Positions 57,308-64,000 of a DNA stretch of 64,000 nucleotides are shown piece after piece. Location: NCBI RefSeq assembly GCF_963576675.1, contig NC_088918.1, positions 30,537,501-30,601,500 of the forward strand. Direction: 5' to 3'. Source of the stretch: Euphorbia lathyris. Its lineage: Eukaryota > Streptophyta > Magnoliopsida > Malpighiales > Euphorbiaceae. How positions within the stretch are numbered: the first letter of the stretch is position 1; every line of letters begins with the position of its first letter. The notes below the pieces were generated by a model, which was not told the origin of the DNA, did no database searches, and saw only the letters and a list, made by a program, of their open reading frames with translations. Both the position numbers and the translations under genes were made by a program.

Positions 57308-58155
57308 TTGGGTTCTTAGCATGAGCAACTGGATTTGTTAAATATATTTGATAATAGTTTTTCATTGAAATATGAAGATATCTTTTATTGAATTAAAGTC
57401 GAATGATCTTGCAATAACTTCTAGGTTAATTTACAGTATCCATATTTCAATAATTAAAGAATTCATATAATATATGGTTTATAATTGTAAGATTGCGGAT
57501 ATAAAATTGTGGTTAGAATTAAAGTTGTAACCAACTACATAATAATATAAATTGAGGATGGGTATGTTTGTAGTATGCAGCAAATCAAAAAATAAAGAAG
57601 AAAGTCTAAGTGAGTGTGTGTCAGATAGTGGTGGGTTAGATTTTGTACAATTTAAGTTTTAATTCGATAAAATAAGTTAGGTTCAATTTAGTCCTCCATA
57701 ATTAATAATTGATATCAGAGCTCCATAATAATCAACATCTTTGGTTCTTATTTAACTTAAACACAAGTTAATATATTAGACATCAAGGATTTGCATCTTG
57801 TTTTTTCTAATACTTAAGTTGCCTTAAAAAAAATGAAGGACAAATTTGAACCATCAACTATTGACTGTGAAATCATGAGCGAAAGAGGCGAACACCATGA
57901 AATAAGGTTTAATCTAATTTATCGGGATTCCGTATATATTCCATTAAACTTAATTAGTGATTTAATTTTCTATAAACCTTAATTTGACGTTAGCTTTCAT
58001 CAATACCATTTGACAGTGTCATTTAAAAAAATGACTTGTAATCGGTGTTCAAGAAATCCCCCGTCTGAATCATTTAATTGTTCAAAATCGAGAATTCATT
58101 TTGATTTTTTTTATTAAGTTCTCTGAGCGTTTTGTGTTCCCTTGGACGTTTTTTT

Positions 58156-58581
58156 TGTTGAGGAAAGAGGGTAATACTAACAATAAAATAGCATTTAGAA
58201 TATATATTTCATAACAATAACAACTTGAATATTACATACAAACATTTATTTCTCTGAACACTCATATGCTAAACTCCATACTTCTCACCATTTTCAAAAC
58301 CTTACACCCTATATAAACTAATCAATTAGAAATATGCACCACATACTTGTAACAATTAAGACCATATATTTTCTTATCATTATTTTGACCATACAACTTG
58401 ATTTCCCATGATATGATTTTTGTTTTTTTCTATACCAACCCATCACATTTAATTGGTCAATATACATCCACGTGATCCATCCATGCATTTTTGTGATCAA
58501 TTTTGTTTTTTTTTTTATTTTAGTTCAATTACTTGGATACTTCACCTTCACATATAAATTAAGTTTATTTATTTTTTAACA
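58156..58581 (-). repeat. Copia 3' LTR
   Basis: Starts (minus) TGTTAAAAAATAAATAAAC and ends TTTCCTCAACA. The RNase H stop codon lies within its first bases. Flanked by TTTTT at 58151-58155, a possible target duplication. Confidence 0.75.
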
Positions 58582-60677
58582 TGCCCCCTTAAACTTAATT
58601 TTTAGTGACTCCCAGTCACTGAAGACATCGTACTTCAGCGGCTTCGTGAAAACATCTGCAATTTGATCTTGTGTTTTTACGTACTTCAGCTTCACCTCTT
58701 TTTGCTCAATGCACTCCCGAATAAAATGATACCTCGTGTCGATGTGCTTACTCCGATCATGAAACACTGGATTTTTTGCTAATGCCAGTGCAGACTTATT
58801 ATCGATAAAAATCTGCGTTGGATCATTTTGCGTCATCTGAAATTCCTTTAGCAATTTTCTGAGCCAAATTGCATGACAGACACACGAGGTTGCAGCAACA
58901 TATTCAGCTTCACAAGTGGACAAAGTCACAATCGCTTGCTTCTTTGAACTCCATGTAAATGCAGTATCACCCAGAAAAAAATACAAAACCAGTTGTACTT
59001 TTTCGGTCATCCTTGTCACCGGCCCAATCACTATCACAAAATCCAACTAATTTGAAATCATCAGTTTTTGAATAAAGTAATCCGAAATTAGTTGTACCTT
59101 TCACGTAACGGAGAATTCTTTTTGCTGCGTTCCAATGTGACACCGTTGGGGCTTCCATGTATCGACTTACTAAGCCGACTGCATAGAGAATATCTGGTCT
59201 CGTACATGTCAAGTATCCGAGACTTCCGATCAAGCTTTGGAATAATGTCGGGTTGAATCTGTCTCCACCTTCATCCTTTGTCAACTTGATTCCACATTCG
59301 ACTGGCGTGCTGACGGAATTGTAATTTTCCATCTTGAACTTCTTTAAGATCTCCTTTGCAAAATCACTTTGAGAAATAAAAATTTCGTCGCCATTCTGCT
59401 TCACTTCAATGCCAAGATAATATGACATTAGACCAGTGTCAGTCATCTCGAACTCACGAGCCATTGTCTTCTTGAACTCTTCAAACATCTTAGGATTGTT
59501 TTCTGTAAAAATGAGATCATCCACATACAAACAAACAAGTAACATATCTCCATTTTTCACCTTTGCATACAGGGCATATTCGTGTGGGCATTTGACAAAA
59601 CCATTTTCTTGAAAATATTTGTCAATGCCACTGTTCCAGGCTCGTGGTGCTTGCTTAAGATCATAAAGTGCCTTTTTCAATTTTAGCACTTTATTTTCTT
59701 GACCTTTCACAACATACCCAGGTGGTTGCAAGATATAAATTTCCTCTTCTAGATATCCATTCAGAAATGCGGATTTCACGTCCATTTGATGGATTCTCCA
59801 CCCGTGTTGAGCAGCTACAGAAATTACCAGTCTGATACTCTCTATTCTGGCAACAGGAGCAAAAACTTCATTGTAGTCAATTCTGGATCGTTGACTGAAC
59901 CTTTTCGCCACCAATCTTGCTTTATGTCGGACAATTTCACCGTTTGCATCTTTCTTTGCTTTGAATACCCATTTAACTCCAATGGGTTTTTAACCGGTCG
60001 GAAGTGACGTCAGCTCCCATGTTTTATTTTTCTCGATCGAATGAATCTCCTCTTCCATGGCTTTTTTCCATTTTTCATCTTTCATTGCTTCTTCTGGATC
60101 TGTTGGTTCATCATTAACAAAATGACAAAAAAGAGTTAATTCATCATCGAGATTTCTTGTTACATCATAGAGATCTTTAATAGGTATGAATTTTTTTGGC
60201 TTTTCGGGCGGATGTTCATCTGAACTGTTTTCATCACTAGAGGACGAACTCGAACTGGATGAGCTTGCTGATGTCGAACTGGTTGCTGGTGTTGTGGCTC
60301 CGACTGTGGCTGGTTCTTCCTGATCATTGTCTTCATCCATGAAAGGATAAAAACTGTAGTTGTTTTCTCTTTTACCGGTCCAGTCCCAAACTGCTTCTTC
60401 ATCAATAGTGACATCTCTACTGATGACGATTTTCTGAGTCTGAGGATCGAACATTTTGTACCCTTTGGAATTTTCTGAATAGCCCACAAACAAATATTTC
60501 TTGCTTTTATCATCTAGCTTCTTGCGTTCTTCATCCGGTACATGGACATGAGCAACACTTCCAAAAACACGCAAATGAGAAATACTGGGTTTTATTCTGC
60601 TCCATGCTTCTTGTGGAATTTGATCCCAAACACTGACAGTTAGCGATATGTTCAACAGGTAGACAGCACAGTCTACT
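58576..60677 (-). pseudogene. Copia integrase C-part, RT and RNase H, frame-broken
   Basis: From 60677: integrase C-terminus (CAVYLLN, HLRVFGSVAHVHVP, DDKSKKYLFVGYS), acidic Ser-rich linker, then a TAA at 59990-59992 just before KPIGVKWVF. RT frame (59914-58967): IHQMDVKSAFLNGYLEEEIY, LYDLKQAPRAW, catalytic YVDDLIF, TRPDILYAVG. A one-base expansion of a T7 run near 58974-58980 shifts into the RNase H frame (59046-58576): LSTCEAEYVAA, IDNKSALALAKNPV, DVFTKPL. All domains recognisable; two breaks make it non-functional. Confidence 0.9.
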
Positions 60678-63506
60678 TGTAGGTGCTGCAGCCTCGCCCG
60701 GGCGGACCGAGGGGTGGACACCGTTGACGACAGATGCTGTGATTGGCGCCGAAAGTAACCAATCGCGGAATCAAGCTACTCGGTAGGGCCGGAGCTCGGA
60801 GTATGGAAGAGTCGCCACCCACGAATGGAAAATGAACATCGATCCCTTGCGGGAGACTGGTGAGGGTTCGGGAAACTTAGGTACGAGCCGAGAAGGCTAG
60901 CTCCTTTCCAGAGAAAGGCTACTAGGCACCCCGACATCGCCCGGTTATGAACCACCGGCCTCCTACTTAGCGTGTTAGGCGATAACGGACTAATCGCACA
61001 TTTCTTTAAGTTTAAAATTCATTTGAAACCTTTTCTTTCTCGCTTTGAAAAACCGTTTTGAGCATGTCATTGAAAGCCATTTTGGTAAGGAATCACCCAT
61101 TTTGCATGAATTTAAAATATATAGGAGAGAGAGGGAGATAGAAGTAAGAATTGATTTGTTTACAGTGTGGTTTTATGCTTCAATTTACATGTTAATTCTA
61201 AGCTAACCTCATTCTCAAAAACAAGTTTTTATTTATGGCTCGTACCTTAATCGTCGTTGGAACGAGTTAGGTACGTTTCAAAACCCCCTTGATTTACATG
61301 ATTTCTACTCGAACCGCCGTTGGAACGGTTTGAGCGTTTGAAAATGCGAGATAAGAAGCTTTTAACAAAAAACATGATTAAGCATACAAGTCCGTTTATT
61401 TTTGTACAAAACCATTTGGATAGGAAAACAATTCAAAACTTCATTATTTACAAATAAAAACGATTTTAATTACAAGGTTCGCTTAATCCGTCATTGGAAC
61501 GGAATAAGTTTTCAACACGTGATATTTTGGAAATCGTTTAAAAATGATAAAAAAACCAAAAACCTTTTATTTACATTTGGAATCTCTAAAAATCTTTAGT
61601 TTAAATAATCAAGTTGAGATCTCTTTTGTGGTTTATTTTTCCCTTTTTCACTCAATTTACTCCTTACTTAAACACAATTACAATAATAAACAAATTAAAT
61701 CCAAACCCTACCCTAAATACATTTGAAATATATATATATATACACAAAAATGAGTAATAATACCCATTAAAACCAAATAGAGAAAATAATACATATTAAT
61801 AGGTAAAAATAGTGGTGAAAATACTATTAGATATAACATACTTTTATTCAAATTAAAATCATGTAAAACAATGTACAAAGTTCATAAATGTAGAAAAACA
61901 ACTTTTAATCCAAAATAGTTTTTACCTAATAAACTCTAAACCAAGGTTTAATACCCCTCAACATCATCTATTAATTAATTATCCCAAAAACCCCAAAAAA
62001 CTATACATATATATATACATATAATTTATCAAAGCTAATTTAGTATAAATGGTATCAAAATAGCGAATGAATAGATGTATAATTGGTATTTAATAGTTAT
62101 ATACCCCAAAAATAATTTTGATAAACATATTACATAGTTACATATATACATACATAAGAATCAATTCCAAAAAGGTAAGAAAAATGTTCAAAAATGGGCT
62201 TTTTAAAGTTCCAGCAGATTCACCGACGGAAAATCCGTCGGTAAACAGTCTTTAGCGACAGAAAATGGCAGAATTACAGAAACAGCACCTAACTTTCCAG
62301 ATTTATTCAAACACTTTAAATCTAATCTATTCTATCGTTTTGGGTCTCCGAACTACCAAAGTTGGATCATAGTCTATAACGGAGACTCCTAAAACGATGT
62401 TTTATTTCAAAACGTTATTTAAAAATATTTTTAAAATCTATATTTACAACGTCTTAATCCCGAACTACCCTTAAATCGGGTCACGGTTCATGTTGGGACT
62501 TTAAGACGAGGTTTTTATTTCAAAACAAAACAAAACGTTTGTTTAATACGAGACGGGAATTAAATAAACGCGGAAAAGTAAATAAACGTGATAAATAAAT
62601 AAATAAAACTATATCCTAAAAATAAATAAATGAATAGAATAATAAAATAAATAAATAAAACGAGTCTAGTCCTCGGATAATACCTCAAGATCGGTATTGA
62701 CAGCTGAAGTCGGTTGATTCCACGAATTATGATTTTTCGGTGTTTTTTGGTGTTTTGGTAAAATATTTGACTTTTAGAAAATTTGGATTTTTTTAGGAAA
62801 AAAATGTTTTCTCCCAAAAAATTGACTTTCTCTCTCTAAAAATGTCTAGAGTGAGAAGCTTCAAAAATCCATCTCCTTTTCAAATGTATGGGAATCCGTG
62901 CCTTTTATAGGCATGGATCCCAAAAAAATTTGGGGCCGCCCGACGGGAGTTGGGCGACGCCCAAATTAGGTTGGGCGAACGCCCAACTTTGGTTAGGCGA
63001 ACGCCCAACTTCTGTTGGGCGCGCGCGCCCAACCAACGTTGGGCGCGCGCCCAACATCCTCGGTCGTCCGCCCAACGAACGTTGGGCGTTCGCCCGACGT
63101 CATTGGGCGTCCGCCCCAACGAGCGTTGGGCGACGTCGATCGTGCATCGGGCCGCGCACAACGCCCGACGGGCGACGCCCACCGTCCGACGGGCGACGCT
63201 CAACGCTCGGCCCGTCGGGCGGGCGCTCGATGCGTCGCGCGCCGTTATTTACGGAGCGACGATCGTTACCGGGAGCGACGTTGGTCATTCACCGGCTGAC
63301 GCTCGACCTCTGGGGCCCTCTCATTTATCGATATGACGATGAACGTGCTCAACCTTACTCAGGAGATGCTGAATTTGTTAGCGGGGCTATCACATGCCGG
63401 CTCTCCAAGTTTCCTTTTGATTTTTAAATTTCCTAACTAATGGAATAAACCGCTTCAGCCGTTTGTCGTGGGTTTTCGTCACAGGTCCTCCGACTCGGTG
63501 TCTACA
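60678..63506 (-). repeat. Second Tat element 3' LTR
   Basis: TG..CA ends. Has the hairpin TATA (62889-62918) and palindromes at 62970-62987, 62992-63009, 63014-63033 and 63038-63055, two of them with extended GCGCGC centres. Confidence 0.9.
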
Positions 63507-63734
63507 GTTGCCCCTACTTTTCTATCTTGACAGTGATGTGTGTGTTTTGAAAACGTTTTTCGTGAACGCAACACACGCAATGGAAATATATTAAAGTAAA
63601 AGACACATATAGAGTAGGAGGAGGAATACCTGATCTCCGCGCCGCACGCTCCTGCCTTGTCTTCAATCTTCACCTTGGCTGTCCCATCTTTGCCTTTGAA
63701 TCGGCTGCCGGCGGACGCTTCTTCTGGGGACTCT

Positions 63735-64000
63735 AGTCTCTAAATCGACTGCAGGTAAAATGGCTCTTTCTAGCAACCCTAGTCTAAATCGACCGCAGGT
63801 AAAATAGCTATTTCTAGCGACCCTAGTCTAAACCGACCGCGGGTAAATAGCTCTTTCTAGTGACCCTGGTCAAAATATCGACCGCAGGTAAATGGCTCTC
63901 TCTAGCAACCCTGGTCATCGACCGCAGGTAAAATGGCTCTCTCTAGCAACCCTGGTCATCGACCACAGGTAAAATGGCTCTCTCTAGCAACCCTGGTCAT
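63735..64000. repeat. Tandem array in second Tat element, 40-45-bp units
   Basis: Six units to the window end. The first three are longer variants (CTAGTCTAAATCGACCGCAG endings, 43-45 bp), the later ones 40-41 bp like the first element but with TCTCTCTAGCAACCCTGG instead of TCTCTATAGCAACCTCGG. Array continues beyond the window. Confidence 0.9.

Larger units (their letters stand above)
58156..60677 (-). mobile_element. Ty1/copia retrotransposon, cut by a second Tat element
   Basis: The 3' LTR is 58156-58581 (426 bp, TG..CA ends, minus-strand TATATAGG near 58313). A polypurine AAGGGGG abuts it. Pol extends upstream to 60677, where the Tat LTR begins inside integrase. The remaining 5' part lies beyond the window. 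Sequence style (YHFIREC, HDRSKHIDTRYH) suggests the Tork lineage, not firmly. Confidence 0.88.
60678..64000 (-). mobile_element. Second Tat element: 3' LTR and 3' region, runs off window
   Basis: LTR 60678-63506 (2829 bp) closely resembles the two LTRs of the Tat element at 23583-41617 and is followed by the same polypurine tract and 3' region. Orientation is therefore also minus. It is inserted in copia integrase; the left target bases are CTACT (60673-60677). Its coding part lies to the right of the window. By eye it is more diverged from the first element than that element's LTRs are from each other. Confidence 0.9.

Noticed and set aside
57134..57319. 61-codon frame downstream of the germin-like gene
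   Set aside because: Lies within the candidate LTR remnant and has no motif.

Overview
The window is plant nuclear DNA, almost certainly from a eudicot; the species cannot be fixed from sequence alone. Evidence: a spliced germin-like protein gene with GT-AG introns, plant-type Ty3/Ty1 retrotransposons, L1 LINEs, a Mutator-like element, hAT/pogo-type repeats, and an endogenous caulimovirid. I saw no prokaryotic operon, rRNA, tRNA gene or CRISPR array. Only one ordinary host gene is visible in 64 kb (germin-like, 56010-56753); the rest is mobile DNA in layers.

Layout. 1-9335: two head-to-tail partial copies of a florendovirus/petuvirus-like endogenous pararetrovirus (minus strand): an internally deleted copy, a promoter-bearing intergenic region, then a nearly full ORF1 and the start of ORF2 running off the window. 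9359-19981: a 10.6-kb Mutator-like element with 76/77-bp terminal inverted repeats, a decayed FAR1/MULE transposase on plus, and a convergent many-exon gene on minus that appears to carry two different Ulp1/C48 protease domains. 20151-20771: a pogo/Emigrant-type MITE. 21012-43794: a nested stack, each level supported by its own target duplication: a small hAT-type element (8-bp TSD) holds an L1 LINE (22-bp TSD), which holds an 18-kb Tat/Ogre-lineage Ty3 retrotransposon (5-bp TSD).

The Tat element (23583-41617, minus) is the most unusual object. Its gag carries four repeats of the capsid-type gag fold motif, no protease motif is visible, the second (archaeal-type) RNase H is intact while the first lacks its first Asp, and the reading frame has four internal stops, all where Gln could stand. 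In contrast, a six-exon plant-mobile-domain gene in antisense orientation (27504-30517, plus) is fully open, with its own TATA box and all-phase-0 introns. The LTR U3 carries a 21-24-bp-period array of palindromes upstream of a TATA box that itself sits in a hairpin.

43803-64000: a host flank with germin-promoter-like repeats, a second L1 (44691-50693), a 5'-truncated L1 tail, a gag-only Ty3 element (52792-55121), the germin-like gene, a Ty1/copia element (58156-60677), and the LTR plus 3' repeats of a second Tat element that interrupts copia integrase and runs off the right end.
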